A stretch of 42,157 bases of DNA from DATGJX01 sp035279385 (GCA_035279385.1 DATEHZ010000069.1:1-42157); one strand, 5' to 3'; positions 7,856-16,801 are shown, numbered from the stretch's first letter. Notes: generated by a model from the letters alone, not told the origin. Program-made: numbers and translations.

Positions 7856-8839
7856 TTACGCGTGAGCTTTGGCCCCTTGGACCAGGTTGGTGAGTTCCGG
7901 AATAATTTGAAAGAGATCGCCGACCACGAGCAGATCGGAGAACTCGCCGATCGGCACCGTCGCATCGCGATTGATCGCCACGATGGTCCCGGCGGTCTGC
8001 ATGCCGACCTTGTGCTGAATCGCACCCGAAATACCGACCGCGATATAGAGCTGCGGGCTGACCACCTTGCCCGTCTGCCCAATTTGCAGGCTGTACGGAA
8101 CCCAGCCGGCATCGGCTGCGGCACGCGATGCGCCTACCGCGCCGCCCAGTGCGTCTGCAAGCGGCTTCAGCAGCGTCGTAAAGGGGTCCGGACCGCCGAG
8201 TCCGCGGCCGCCGCTCACGACGACCGGTGCTTCTTCCAGGCCCATTTCGCCCGAAGCTTCTTCCACTTCGCTCTCGACGACCATGGCGTACGACTTGCCG
8301 CCGGGTTTTTCGAGATTCACGACCTGCGCCGAGCCGCCGCCGGCTTGCGCATCGAAGGCATTCGGGCGCACGGTGGCAACGCCGTATTCCGTATTTTTGA
8401 ACGCGCTCGCGACGGTGGTCGAGCCTTGCAGTTTCGGTCCCGCGCTGATCGCTTTGCCGCCCTCGACGCGAATCTCGGTGACGTCCGAATTCATGCCGGC
8501 GTCCAATCGCGCGGCAATGCGTCCCGCAACATCGCGGCCGAGCATCGTATTGGGCAGCAGAACGAGCGACGGACCCGTGCTGCGCGCGACCGCTTCCAAG
8601 TAATCGACGATTGGATCGAGCAGATACTTCTCGACGTCCGCGTCTTCCGTTACGTGAATTGTATCGAGCGGATACTTCTTCAATTGCTCGGCAACCGGCG
8701 ATGCGCCCGGCCCGAGCACGACCGCGTGCGCCTTACCGCCCAGCGCGTCGGCAATCTTGCGAGCTTCGGTCGCGAGTTCGTAGGTGACCTTGCGCGTTTG
8801 ACCGGATTTGTGTTCGACGAAAACGATGACGTGCTGCAT
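7856..8839 (-). CDS. etfA: Electron transfer flavoprotein, alpha subunit
   Basis: A 327-residue ETF alpha subunit. It binds FAD and, with EtfB, carries electrons from acyl-CoA and other dehydrogenases to the quinone pool. The C-terminal FAD domain is clear: VVSGGRGLGG, SRAAADAGWVPYSLQIGQTGKVVSPQLYIAVGISGAIQH and the closing TIVAINRDATVPIGEFSDLLVVGD. The N-terminal domain (residues 1 to about 195) is the divergent half shared with EtfB. The ATG overlaps the etfB stop by one base (TGATG), so the subunits are translationally coupled. Length is normal for the family. No ETF:quinone oxidoreductase or acyl-CoA dehydrogenase is in the window. Confidence 0.96.
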   Translation of the reverse strand: MQHVIVFVEHKSGQTRKVTYELATEARKIADALGGKAHAVVLGPGASPVAEQLKKYPLDTIHVTEDADVEKYLLDPIVDYLEAVARSTGPSLVLLPNTMLGRDVAGRIAARLDAGMNSDVTEIRVEGGKAISAGPKLQGSTTVASAFKNTEYGVATVRPNAFDAQAGGGSAQVVNLEKPGGKSYAMVVESEVEEASGEMGLEEAPVVVSGGRGLGGPDPFTTLLKPLADALGGAVGASRAAADAGWVPYSLQIGQTGKVVSPQLYIAVGISGAIQHKVGMQTAGTIVAINRDATVPIGEFSDLLVVGDLFQIIPELTNLVQGAKAHA

Positions 8840-9630
8840 CAGATGAGTTTTCTCTCCCGCAGAAATTCGAAGATCGCCTTCGCGCCGGTTGCGCCGTCCG
8901 GCGCTTCCACGACGCGAGCCTTCTCACGCGCTTTGGGCGCGGAGATGTCGAGCACTTCCGTTTTTGCGCCGTCGGTCCCGACCGCGCGATCGAGTCCGAG
9001 ATCGGCGAGCGACATCGTCGCGATCGTCTTTTTCTTCGCGCCCATGATGCCCTTAAGCGATGCGTAGCGCGGCTCGCCGACCGCCATCGTCACCGTGATC
9101 AGCGCGGGAAGCGGACCGCGCACGACTTGATAGCCGCTGTCCGTTTCACGCTGCGCTTTGATCTTGCCCTCGCCCGCTTCTTCGATCTTCCGGACGTTCG
9201 TGAGCTCGGGAACGCCTAAATACTCCGCGAGCGCGCCCGGGACGCCGCCGCTGTTGCCGTCGTCGGCAAGTCCGCCGGCGATCAGCAGATCAAAGCCGGT
9301 CTTTTTGAGCGCTTGCGCCATCGCATAGGACGTCGCCCACACGTCGCTGCCTTCCAGGCCCGCGTCGCTGAGCATCACGGCGTCGTCCGCGCCCATCGCG
9401 AGCGCTTTGCGAACCGTTTCCTTGCCGCTTTCGGGCGCCATCGTGAAGATGGTTACCGTGGTGTCTCCACCCAGTCTCTCTTTGAGTTGGAGCGCCGCTT
9501 CGATCGCGTATTCGTCGAAGGGATTGAGCACCGTCTCCAAACCGGTGCGTACGAGCCGTTTGGTCGCCGGATCGATGCGCTTTGCCGCATTCGTATCCGG
9601 GACCAGTTTGACGGTCACCACGATCTTCAC
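8839..9630 (-). CDS. etfB: Electron transfer flavoprotein, beta subunit
   Basis: A 263-residue ETF beta subunit, partner of the following etfA. Diagnostic segments are the start VKIVVTVKLVPDT, then NPFDEYAIEAALQLKE, and the nucleotide-binding stretch DLLIAGGLADDGNSGGVPGALAEYLGVP. An upstream GTG at 9660 would add ten non-conserved residues. I prefer GTG 9630 because it begins exactly at the conserved KIVV strand and has GGAGG 11 bases upstream (9642-9646). It is the first gene of the minus-strand set etfB-etfA-TPR-deacetylase. A promoter should lie at 9631-9750, between it and the divergent barrel-like gene. Confidence 0.95.
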   Translation of the reverse strand: MKIVVTVKLVPDTNAAKRIDPATKRLVRTGLETVLNPFDEYAIEAALQLKERLGGDTTVTIFTMAPESGKETVRKALAMGADDAVMLSDAGLEGSDVWATSYAMAQALKKTGFDLLIAGGLADDGNSGGVPGALAEYLGVPELTNVRKIEEAGEGKIKAQRETDSGYQVVRGPLPALITVTMAVGEPRYASLKGIMGAKKKTIATMSLADLGLDRAVGTDGAKTEVLDISAPKAREKARVVEAPDGATGAKAIFEFLRERKLI

Positions 9631-9769
9631 GTGGGGAAAAACCTCCGCTAAACATGACACGCCCCCCGCAGATCATCTGCGTGGGCGCGGGATAACCCGG
9701 CTTGATTGGGGGAGCCGCAGGTGCACCCCTGCCGCGAATCGTAACTTTCGTCCCGTGCCGAATTTAGGA

Positions 9770-10522
9770 ATGATTCTCATTTTCACGGCGGCGCTCGCCT
9801 CGCCGTCCCCGTCCCCCGCTCCCACCGCCGTGCCGGATCCCTGCGGCGGCGAGCATACGAACTTGCTCGCTGCCCTGAACCGGCCGAGCATCGGCTTTAG
9901 CCCGTGCGCCGTCAAGCCGCACGAGGGTGTGATCGAAGCGGGATACGCAAATGCGGCCGGCGACACCGGATCGCTCGCCACCTATCCGCAAGGCTTCGTG
10001 CGATACGGAGGCGCCCCGAATTTTGAAGTCGACGCGATCGCCGGCGGCCGCTTCGATTCGGGCTTCGGAGCGAAATACGAATTTTGGCATGACGACGCGC
10101 GCGTGCTTGCCGCGGACTTCCTCTATACGCTGCCGACCGGCACGGCGGCGCTCACGGCCGGCGGACCGACGCAAACGCTCAATCTCGACTACACCATGCC
10201 GCTTTCATCGCGCTTCGGCCTCGCCTCGACGCTCGGTATGCAAAGCGACTACGCCGCAACACCCGGCGGTACGAGCGGACGTTTCTTCTCGGTACTGCCC
10301 TCGCTCGTGCTGAGCGATCAGTGGAATCCGCGCGCGCAAGCCTTTATCGAGGCGTTCGGGCAGACGCGCACGCGTCCGGACGGCGGCGCGCAATTCGGCT
10401 TGGACGCGGCGTTTCAATATCTGCTCGCGCCGCAACTCGAGATCGATCTCGAGATCGGGCGCACGGCCAACGACGTCAGCCGCTCGCACTTCTTCGGATT
10501 CGGATTCGGCGCGCGCTTCTAA
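9770..10522 (+). CDS. Putative outer-membrane beta-barrel protein
   Basis: About 250 residues. A short hydrophobic N-terminus (MILIFTAALA) is followed by a Pro/Ser linker. From about residue 50 there are alternating polar/hydrophobic strands rich in Gly, Tyr and Phe. The last residues FFGFGFGARF end in phenylalanine, the hallmark of outer-membrane barrels. The pattern resembles the phenol-degradation MetA-like transporter group, but this match is weak. The frame is open back to 9407 inside etfB antisense. Sensible starts are GTG 9755 or ATG 9770. Neither has a strong Shine-Dalgarno, and the export signal is short with either. It is divergent from etfB. Substrate unknown. Confidence 0.6.
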   Translation: MILIFTAALASPSPSPAPTAVPDPCGGEHTNLLAALNRPSIGFSPCAVKPHEGVIEAGYANAAGDTGSLATYPQGFVRYGGAPNFEVDAIAGGRFDSGFGAKYEFWHDDARVLAADFLYTLPTGTAALTAGGPTQTLNLDYTMPLSSRFGLASTLGMQSDYAATPGGTSGRFFSVLPSLVLSDQWNPRAQAFIEAFGQTRTRPDGGAQFGLDAAFQYLLAPQLEIDLEIGRTANDVSRSHFFGFGFGARF

Positions 10523-10765
10523 CTAGAGATGCTCGTCTTCATCCGCGTGGTGCGCCGAGCGCTGATCGTCCCGGTTCGGATCCGCATCGGTGTCCCCGTA
10601 GATGACTTGCGCGCGTTCGTGCGGCGGATACGGCTCCACGTCGCGCATAACGTCCGGGCCGGAGCGGCGCTCGACCTCGGTCTCTTCGTCCGGTTCCGGT
10701 GAAACCGTTTCGTTCTCGATCTCGCGTTCGACTAAGTCTTCGTCGCTGTAGCGTTGCCGTTCCAT
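10523..10765 (-). CDS. Small acidic hydrophilic protein
   Basis: An 80-residue, strongly charged protein (many Glu, Asp and Arg) without membrane segments or recognisable domain, probably disordered. A good Shine-Dalgarno (GGAGG, 5 bases before ATG 10765) supports it as a real gene. It overlaps the 3' end of the HAD gene by 34 bases in another frame and is the last gene of a three-gene minus-strand unit. A similar charged short protein is the first gene of the unit (11433..11636). Function unknown. Confidence 0.6.
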   Translation of the reverse strand: MERQRYSDEDLVEREIENETVSPEPDEETEVERRSGPDVMRDVEPYPPHERAQVIYGDTDADPNRDDQRSAHHADEDEHL

Positions 10766-11433
10766 GTTGCCTCCGTTACGACGCCGATCTCGTGCAGATG
10801 TGCGAGCATCTGCGCGGGGTCCGCATATACGCGATATGCCCCCGCGGCGCTCAGTTCACTCTCACCGTACCCGCCCGTGAGCAGACCGATACCCAGAAAA
10901 TGCGCGCGGCGCGCCGCCAGCATGTCCCAGACGCTGTCGCCCAGCACCATCGTTTCTTCCGTCGCCTGCGGTAACTTCGCCGCAGCGGCAAGCAGCAGGC
11001 CGGGATCGGGCTTGGGCAGCGGTGCGTCGTCTTTAAACGTCACGGGAACGTTCTCGTGCGCGTCGACCAGTCGCAGCAGCGGCTCGACGTCCGATCGATC
11101 GCCGCTCGTTGCGATCGCAAACGGCACCTTTGCGCGCCGCAGCGTCTGCAGCAGTTCGCGCGCGCCCGGAAACGGCGCGACGCCGTCCCGCAACCGCGCG
11201 AATTCTTCCGAGTGGCGATACTCCAAACGTTTTTTCGCCGCTTCGTCGATGGGCACGCCGAGTTCGCTGGAAAGCGCGCGAATCAGCAGCCCGCCGCTCA
11301 TACCGATCTTGCGGTGGATCTGCCACATCGGCAAGTCGTATCCGCAGGATTGCAGCGCGACATGCCAAGCCAATACGTGCTGGTACACGCTATCTACAAG
11401 CGTGCCGTCAAGATCGAGGATGAAGCGCGCCAC
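10732..11433 (-). CDS. HAD-superfamily phosphatase, phosphoglycolate-phosphatase type
   Basis: A 233-residue haloacid-dehalogenase hydrolase. Motif I is DLDGTLVDS (nucleophile Asp at about residue 7). A helical cap (about 15-85) is followed by motif II in AIATSGDRSD, motif III lysine in KDDAPLPKPDP and motif IV GDSVWDM. This is the subfamily IA layout of phosphoglycolate phosphatases and beta-phosphoglucomutases; the motif set favours a phosphatase. The GTG start overlaps the preceding stop by one base (TAGTG), so it is coupled to the small protein upstream. Substrate cannot be assigned. Confidence 0.88.
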   Translation of the reverse strand: MARFILDLDGTLVDSVYQHVLAWHVALQSCGYDLPMWQIHRKIGMSGGLLIRALSSELGVPIDEAAKKRLEYRHSEEFARLRDGVAPFPGARELLQTLRRAKVPFAIATSGDRSDVEPLLRLVDAHENVPVTFKDDAPLPKPDPGLLLAAAAKLPQATEETMVLGDSVWDMLAARRAHFLGIGLLTGGYGESELSAAGAYRVYADPAQMLAHLHEIGVVTEATWNGNATATKT

Positions 11434-11636
11434 TAGGCCTCGTCGGATTTGGTTTCGTTGAGGCCGAAACGGTTTTCGGCCATCGATTCGTCGTCTTCTT
11501 GCGAATCAATGTCGGTGTCGTACCGTTTCGTACTCTCAGCATCGTCGCGCTGCGGCGGTCGCGGCATGCTTTCGTTCTCGGTCAGTTCATCCTGGTAGAT
11601 CTCGCCGCGCCGGTCGCGCTGAAGCTTGTCTTCCAT
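11433..11636 (-). CDS. Small charged hydrophilic protein
   Basis: A 67-residue protein full of Asp, Glu, Arg and Gln (DKLQRDRRGEIYQDELTENE), predicted to be soluble and disordered. The frame opens at a GTG at 11660, but the ATG at 11636 starts the conserved-looking hydrophilic part and is the likelier start. No clear Shine-Dalgarno is seen for either. Its stop overlaps the HAD start. It is similar in style, not clearly in sequence, to 10523..10765. Unknown function. Confidence 0.5.
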   Translation of the reverse strand: MEDKLQRDRRGEIYQDELTENESMPRPPQRDDAESTKRYDTDIDSQEDDESMAENRFGLNETKSDEA

Positions 11637-11727
11637 AGCGGGCTTGTACCCGCTTCGCACGATAACTAGCGTTACTACAGCGACGTGCGAGCAGGCGTTC
11701 GCAGCGCTTCGCTAAACAGAGTGCGCC

Positions 11728-13638
11728 ATGAAGCCCGTCATCATTTTTGCGCTCGTTGCTGCGCTGGCAGGCAGCGGTGCCACGTCACTGGCGCAGACCA
11801 ACGACGCCGATACATTCGCTCCTGAAACACCGACCGCGCAGTCAATCGCCACCAAGGCCGATCCGATGGTACTCGTCCTGGATGCGCGCAACACGTCACG
11901 CGGCTTGATGTATTCGCACATGACGATTCCGGTGAAGCCCGGGCCGTTCACGTTCGTCTATCCGAAGTGGATTCCGGGCGAGCACGGGCCGACCGGTCCG
12001 CTGGCCAACATCTCGCAAATACGCGTCAGCGCGAACGGACACGCACTCGAATGGCATCGCGACGTCGTCGACATGTATGCGTTTCACGTCGACGTGCCGT
12101 CCGGCGTCTCGCGCATCGACGTGGACTTCACGGCATTGACGAACGCCGGCGATACCATGTCCACGAAAAACGTCGCCGTCGTGAACTGGAATCGGGATCT
12201 GTTCTACCAGAGCGGCGTCAACTCGCACGACTATTACGTCAAGCCGAGCATCATTCTACCGCACGGATGGGACTACGCCACGGCGCTCTACGGCGCCGGC
12301 CGCAGCGGCGATCGCGTCGATTTCGACGTCACGCCCCTCAACATGCTCGTGGACTCGCCGCTCGACATGGGGCGGTACTACAAACACATTCTCGTCTGGA
12401 AGAATGGCGATGCCACGCAGTGGCTCGACGTCTTTGCCGATAAACCGCAAGACCTGGATTTCTCGCGGAACGTACTGGATGCGTACAAGCACATGCCGGC
12501 GCAGGCGTTTGCGCTGTACGGCTCGCGTCACTGGACGTGGTATCACTCGCTGCTCACACTCAGCGATGCGATCGGCTTTGAAGGCATCGAGCATCACCAG
12601 AGCAGCGACGACCGCGCAGCGGACGACTTTCTAACCAACCCGCAGGAGCAGCTCGAGGGCGGCGATCTCGTCACGCACGAGCTCTCACATTCGTGGAACG
12701 GGAAATATCGCCGGCCGTGGGATCTGACGACGCTGAATTTTCAAATTCCGCAGCGCACGGATCTGCTCTGGGTGTACGAGGGGATGAATCAGTACCTGGG
12801 CGATATGCTCTCGTTTCGCAGCGGCATCCGCGACCCAAAAACGTATCCGGAATATCTTGCAAGCATTTGGGCACGCATGGACAGCGAACCCGGGAGAAAC
12901 ACGGAACCGCTGATCGATACGACGACGGCCGCGCCGTATTTGTACGAAGCGCACGGCGAGTACTCATCGCTGCGGCGCACCTCGGGCGATTTTTACACGG
13001 AAGGCGAACTCATCTGGCTCGCCGCAGACACGATCATTCGTGAAAAGAGCGGCGGAACAAAGTCGCTCGACACGTTCCTGCACGCGTTCACCGAGCCCGC
13101 CGTTACCGGCCCTATCACCAAGACGTACACGCGCGAGGACGTGGAAAAAACGCTCGAATCCGTAGTCCCGTACGACTGGCACGCATTTTTCCAGCGCTAC
13201 GTCTACGAAGTCTCGCTCCATCCGCCCAGCGACGATTTGGGACGGGCAGGTTGGCGCCTCGTGTTCAACGACAAACCGAACACGTTCATCACCGCTTCAG
13301 ACGCGCTGCGCCACAGCAATACCTATTGGTACTCGCTGGGATTCAACGTGAGCGGCAAGGGCGAGATCCAAGACGTGCGTGAAAACTCGTCCGCGTGGAA
13401 AGCCGGGCTTTCACCGGGCATGACGGTGATGGCAGTGAACGGTCAGGAGTGGGATCCGGACGCGCTCGAATATGCCGTCAAATCGGCGAAACGCTCCGGC
13501 GCGGTTACGCTGATTGCCAACAACAGCGGCGCAGTCGGCAGCTATACGCTGCAGTATCGCGGCGGCCTTCGCTATCCGCATCTGGAACGGATTGCGGGCA
13601 AGCCCGATATGCTGGCAAAAATCATGGCGGCGCATTAG
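11728..13638 (+). CDS. M61-family (glycyl aminopeptidase-like) metallopeptidase
   Basis: A 636-residue exported peptidase. Residues 1-22 form a signal peptide (ending SLAQ). About 45-200 is the beta-sandwich N-domain typical of M61 (VYPKWIPGEHGPTGP). The catalytic domain holds the zinc motif HELSH at residues 317-321 (THELSHSWNGKYRRP) and the downstream glutamate ligand in WVYEGMNQYLGD. A PDZ domain occupies about 540-620 (IQDVRENSSAWKAGLSPGMTVMAVNGQEW). M61 enzymes trim N-terminal Gly/Ala from peptides, and the PDZ likely positions substrate. It acts in the periplasm or outside. It stands alone and ends in a hairpin terminator. Confidence 0.93.
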   Translation: MKPVIIFALVAALAGSGATSLAQTNDADTFAPETPTAQSIATKADPMVLVLDARNTSRGLMYSHMTIPVKPGPFTFVYPKWIPGEHGPTGPLANISQIRVSANGHALEWHRDVVDMYAFHVDVPSGVSRIDVDFTALTNAGDTMSTKNVAVVNWNRDLFYQSGVNSHDYYVKPSIILPHGWDYATALYGAGRSGDRVDFDVTPLNMLVDSPLDMGRYYKHILVWKNGDATQWLDVFADKPQDLDFSRNVLDAYKHMPAQAFALYGSRHWTWYHSLLTLSDAIGFEGIEHHQSSDDRAADDFLTNPQEQLEGGDLVTHELSHSWNGKYRRPWDLTTLNFQIPQRTDLLWVYEGMNQYLGDMLSFRSGIRDPKTYPEYLASIWARMDSEPGRNTEPLIDTTTAAPYLYEAHGEYSSLRRTSGDFYTEGELIWLAADTIIREKSGGTKSLDTFLHAFTEPAVTGPITKTYTREDVEKTLESVVPYDWHAFFQRYVYEVSLHPPSDDLGRAGWRLVFNDKPNTFITASDALRHSNTYWYSLGFNVSGKGEIQDVRENSSAWKAGLSPGMTVMAVNGQEWDPDALEYAVKSAKRSGAVTLIANNSGAVGSYTLQYRGGLRYPHLERIAGKPDMLAKIMAAH

Positions 13639-13648
13639 CGCCGCCATG
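13623..13648. terminator. Bidirectional hairpin terminator with stop codon at the loop
   Basis: A perfect 11-bp inverted repeat (CATGGCGGCGC, 13623-13633; GCGCCGCCATG, 13638-13648) with a 4-base ATTA loop. The peptidase TAG stop spans loop and stem (13636-13638). The plus side is followed by GGTTTCTT and the minus side by ATTTTTG, so it can end both this gene and the convergent gene 13657..14061. Confidence 0.7.
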
Positions 13649-13656
13649 ACGGTTTC

Positions 13657-14061
13657 TTAGCCCGAGATCCGGGCGCTGAATTTATACGGCGTGTGCGTCG
13701 ACTCGTCGACTGCACCGCCGGTAATGACGCCGTTCTCGAGAACGCCGTTGACGTGCAGACGGCCACTGCGGCCGATGTCGAGCCACACGCTATTGCCGTC
13801 GCGCCCGCCGGTAACGGGAATGAGCGCCGTCATGTTGTCGGCGGGATGGTAAAAGCCTTGAATGATCCCGTCCGAGCCGATGGTCAATTGCAGCGTACCG
13901 GTCCACGGTGCGTCGAGACCGTAAATCGACTGCATGCTTGTTTCATAGGTGGCGTGCACCGGTGCCGCCGCCTGCGTAGTAGCCGCCTGCGAGATGGCGG
14001 GAACGCCCGCTAACGACGCCGCGACGATAAAAGCGGCGCCCTGCAACATTTTAGTAATCAT
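13657..14061 (-). CDS. Small secreted protein of unknown function
   Basis: A 134-residue protein. Residues 1 to about 26 form a signal peptide (MITKMLQGAAFIVAASLAG..SQAA). The mature part looks all-beta, with strands such as TGTLQLTIGSDGIIQGFY and SVWLDIGRSGRLHVNGVLENGVITG. This resembles small secreted proteins that score response to matrix or lipid, but no family is recognised. The ATG at 14061 is preferred over an in-frame start at 14091 because it begins directly at the signal peptide. It stands alone, convergent with the M61 peptidase and sharing its terminator. Confidence 0.65.
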   Translation of the reverse strand: MITKMLQGAAFIVAASLAGVPAISQAATTQAAAPVHATYETSMQSIYGLDAPWTGTLQLTIGSDGIIQGFYHPADNMTALIPVTGGRDGNSVWLDIGRSGRLHVNGVLENGVITGGAVDESTHTPYKFSARISG

Positions 14062-14071
14062 GATTCTATTT

Positions 14072-14251
14072 CTATAAACGAGCGCAAGCACGTGGAAGTT
14101 TCATTTCTAGATTCGATCGGCACAGCGCGAGCACCGGCAGTTCCCCGGCGTCGGCGACATCGTCGCTTTTCAGGCGCGATTCTTCCAGGAAACGATAGAC
14201 GCGGTCACACACAACGCTCCCGCAGACAAAGCCCGCAGGTGCTCGCGGCAA
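14072..14251 (-). CDS. Possible 59-residue protein, low confidence
   Basis: A short frame just upstream of the small secreted protein reads APAGFVCGSVVCDRVYRF then LEESRLKSDDVADAGELPVL, with amphipathic periodicity and GC-rich third positions like its neighbours. Only a TTG (14251) or an internal GTG can start it and no Shine-Dalgarno is obvious. It may be a decayed or partial gene. The rest of 14092-14324 shows no other gene. Confidence 0.25.
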   Translation of the reverse strand: MPRAPAGFVCGSVVCDRVYRFLEESRLKSDDVADAGELPVLALCRSNLEMKLPRACARL

Positions 14252-14324
14252 AGAGTGCCTCTTAGCGGCCTGCCCATAAAATCCGCAGACCCCTCGGGCG
14301 CGTTACGCTGACAGGGAGAAGAAT

Positions 14325-15536
14325 GTGCCTAAGCAGACCTTTGCTGTAGTCGGCGCCGGAGTTGCCGCGGCCAGCGCCGCCATGACGCTGCGAGAGAGCG
14401 GCTTCGACGGTCGCCTCGTCATGATCGGGGCGGAACGCGATTTACCGTATAACCGGCCCACGCTTTCGAAAGAGCGGCTTCGCGGCGAGATCTCCGACGA
14501 GCAAACGCTGCTGCATCCGCCCGCCGACTATGAATCGAAGGATATTGAAGTACTGCTCGAGCATCGCGTGCAGCACGTCGGCGTGGCGGAGAATCTCATC
14601 ACGTTTTCAGACGGCGCGACGCTCGCCTACGATCGCGCGCTGCTCGCCACAGGAGCGCGGGTGCGTAAGCTCGACGCTCCCGGCGGCGATCTCCCGGGCG
14701 TTCACTATTTGCGCAGCCTGCGGGATTGCTCGTCGATTGCCGACGTCCTCAAGAAGCGCCCGCGCGTGCTCGTGCTTGGCACGGGATTCATCGGCTGTGA
14801 AGTTGCTGCGTCGGCACGCAGCGTCGGCTGCGAAGTGACGCTCGCGGGTCGCGGCGCGCCGCTTGCGCACGTGCTCGGGCCGGAAATCGGCGATATCTAC
14901 GCGCAATACCATCGCACTGCCGGGGTCACCGTTCGAATCGGAACGTCCGTCGAGCGTTTCGAGGGCGCGGGCCGATTGGAGAGCGCGCGCCTTTCCGACG
15001 GAACGCGCGTCGAGTGCGACCTCGCCGTCATCGGCATCGGCGTCGAACCCGCGTTAGACGTTCTGCACGGCGAGCCGATCGAAACGGGCAACGGGGTTCT
15101 GGTGAGCGAGTTCGGCCAGTCGAGCGTACCCAGCGTATTTGCGGCCGGCGACGTCGCGCACTCCTGGAATCCGCGTTACGGTACGCGGCTTCGCGTCGAG
15201 CATTTCGACAACGCGCAGCGTCAAGCGGTCGTGGTCGCCAAGGCCATGCTCGGTCCGACCGAACCGTACAATCCGATTCCGTCGTTTTGGTCCGATCAGT
15301 TCTCTTACGGCCTGCAATACCGCGGGTACGCACCGTCTTGGGATGCGATAATTTACCGCGGCGACACCGCAGGCGGCTCGTTCAGCGCGTTTTACCTCAA
15401 GGGCGGCGCGCTCCAGGCCGTCTGCAGTGTCAACCGCTATAAGGAAAACTCCGCAGCCCGGCGCCTCATCGGCAAGCACGTCGATCCGGCAGTCCTCGCG
15501 GACGACCATGCGGACCTCAAGGAAGTGCAAGCCTAA
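14325..15536 (+). CDS. FAD-dependent ferredoxin/rubredoxin-type reductase
   Basis: A 403-residue pyridine-nucleotide-disulfide-fold flavoprotein without a redox disulfide. The FAD motif is VVGAGVAAASAA (residues 8-19), the NAD(P)H motif VLGTGFIGCEVAASA (about 148-162), and the second FAD contact SVFAAGDVAHSW. The C-terminal domain (about 320-403, SFWSDQFSYGLQYRGYAP) is the reductase C-domain of ferredoxin-NAD reductases of dioxygenase systems, also found in AIF-like proteins. Such enzymes pass electrons from NAD(P)H to a small iron-sulfur protein. None is adjacent, so the partner is unknown. GTG 14325 follows GGGAGAAGA, a good ribosome site. The gene stands alone. Confidence 0.9.
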   Translation: MPKQTFAVVGAGVAAASAAMTLRESGFDGRLVMIGAERDLPYNRPTLSKERLRGEISDEQTLLHPPADYESKDIEVLLEHRVQHVGVAENLITFSDGATLAYDRALLATGARVRKLDAPGGDLPGVHYLRSLRDCSSIADVLKKRPRVLVLGTGFIGCEVAASARSVGCEVTLAGRGAPLAHVLGPEIGDIYAQYHRTAGVTVRIGTSVERFEGAGRLESARLSDGTRVECDLAVIGIGVEPALDVLHGEPIETGNGVLVSEFGQSSVPSVFAAGDVAHSWNPRYGTRLRVEHFDNAQRQAVVVAKAMLGPTEPYNPIPSFWSDQFSYGLQYRGYAPSWDAIIYRGDTAGGSFSAFYLKGGALQAVCSVNRYKENSAARRLIGKHVDPAVLADDHADLKEVQA

Positions 15537-15554
15537 GGCGCAGATGCTTTTTTG

Positions 15555-16436
15555 CTACGGAATTCCGGAGATCGGCGTAGCCGAAGAGCTGTATCCCAGC
15601 AGCGGCAAGCCGAAGTTCGACTCAATCAGGCGCAGCACGTTGTAGTGGTTGATGGTTTGAGAATACTTTCCCATCTTCACCCCGGGGCCGCTCATGATCG
15701 TCACGATATGATTGGTGCTGCTGTACTCGCCCTCGTCGAACGTCACGATAAGCAAGCCGTTATGCGTGCTGTCGTAGGTTTGAATCGATGGTATGTTGCG
15801 CGAAAGCCACGCATCGGCGGTAGCAATGCTGCAATCGTGCATGTCATCGCAAATATTCGGTACGACGAAATTTACGTTTCCGCTCAGAGCGGTTCCCGGG
15901 CCGCTGTACAGATGCCCGTACGTGCGATATGCAACGTTTGTAAAATCCGTCCACGGCATGTGCTTTCGCCAGTAGAGATATTTGCTCGTAACTGACGCGG
16001 CGGTTCCGTAGCACGGATTTCCGCTCGACGGCCAGTTTTCCGCATAACCCTGAAAACTCAGGCCGTGCGCCTTCAACTCCGTCGAAAGATTTGCGTTGCT
16101 GAACGAGAGCGGGCACACATCGCTCGTTACGCCGAGAGTCGAACCGCTGAAGAGCGCGAGATAGTTCGGCTGGCTCGGATGCGTTACCGCATGACTATTC
16201 GTGAAGAGCGCGTTTGCGTTTGCCAGTTTATTCGTGTACGGTGCCGCGCTATTGCCGATGATTTGCTCGTACGAATAGTTTTCCATGATGACTACGGTTA
16301 TATGGCTGTATTTGGCGGCCGTCGTGGTCATCGGGCTGAGTGCCGGCAAGATGCTTGATTGCGTGTTGGCACCGCCGCCCGAGCATGCAGCTAATAGGCT
16401 GCAGGCAAGCGCGATGCCGCAGATACGTTTGAACAC
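15555..16436 (-). CDS. Lipoprotein phosphoesterase (AcpA/phospholipase C-like family)
   Basis: A 293-residue protein of the phosphoesterase family that includes acid phosphatases and phospholipases C. The N-terminus is a lipoprotein signal with lipobox LLAAC (Cys at about 18), so it is membrane-anchored outside the cytoplasm. Family marks are HITVVIMENYSYEQIIG, HPSQPNYLALFSGS (metal and nucleophile region), TFDEGE and the near C-terminal NHYNVLRLIE. It is shorter than full phospholipase C enzymes and resembles the compact phosphatase subgroup. It is convergent with the flavoenzyme gene. Codon use is visibly less GC-rich than the genes before 15 kb, like the next gene, which may mean acquisition. 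Confidence 0.85.
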   Translation of the reverse strand: MFKRICGIALACSLLAACSGGGANTQSSILPALSPMTTTAAKYSHITVVIMENYSYEQIIGNSAAPYTNKLANANALFTNSHAVTHPSQPNYLALFSGSTLGVTSDVCPLSFSNANLSTELKAHGLSFQGYAENWPSSGNPCYGTAASVTSKYLYWRKHMPWTDFTNVAYRTYGHLYSGPGTALSGNVNFVVPNICDDMHDCSIATADAWLSRNIPSIQTYDSTHNGLLIVTFDEGEYSSTNHIVTIMSGPGVKMGKYSQTINHYNVLRLIESNFGLPLLGYSSSATPISGIP

Positions 16437-16801
16437 AATTCTCCCCTAACCCGTCGCGAAGCGCGCGAAGGCTTTTGTGTCAACTTGTAGTGTGTAGACG
16501 CGGAACTAGTAGTGTGATTAGTAAGATGCAGCGTGATGTGCGTGCGAACGTCCGCGCGAACGACGGTACGCGCTAAATGCCGTCGGTCCTGTGCTTTTGT
16601 ATCGCATTTTTACGATCACCTTACACACCCGACCTTGCATCGGCTGCACAGCAGCCAAGCGTGTTTAGACCGTTGCAGGCTCAGCTAGTACCGTGAGCGC
16701 GTACCGCCCCGGTCTCACAGCATCGAAGTACACATCGCGAAACCGACTAGACTAAAGTATACTGTTCGCAGAGCCGTCCCCGTACCGAATGGGAGGGATC
16801 T
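16437..16801. promoter_or_regulatory. 365-base intergenic region between phosphoesterase and multicopper oxidase
   Basis: No gene is visible. The genes on both sides are read away from it, so it carries both promoters. A plausible -10 element TATACT lies at 16758-16763, about 38 bases before the oxidase start. A convincing -35 is not seen. GGGAGGG just before GTG 16802 is the ribosome site. The region is richer in A/T than its surroundings. No copper-box inverted repeat could be picked by eye. Confidence 0.35.

Noticed and set aside
7862..9067. 401-residue plus-strand open frame
   Set aside because: Antisense to etfA/etfB, which are unambiguous.
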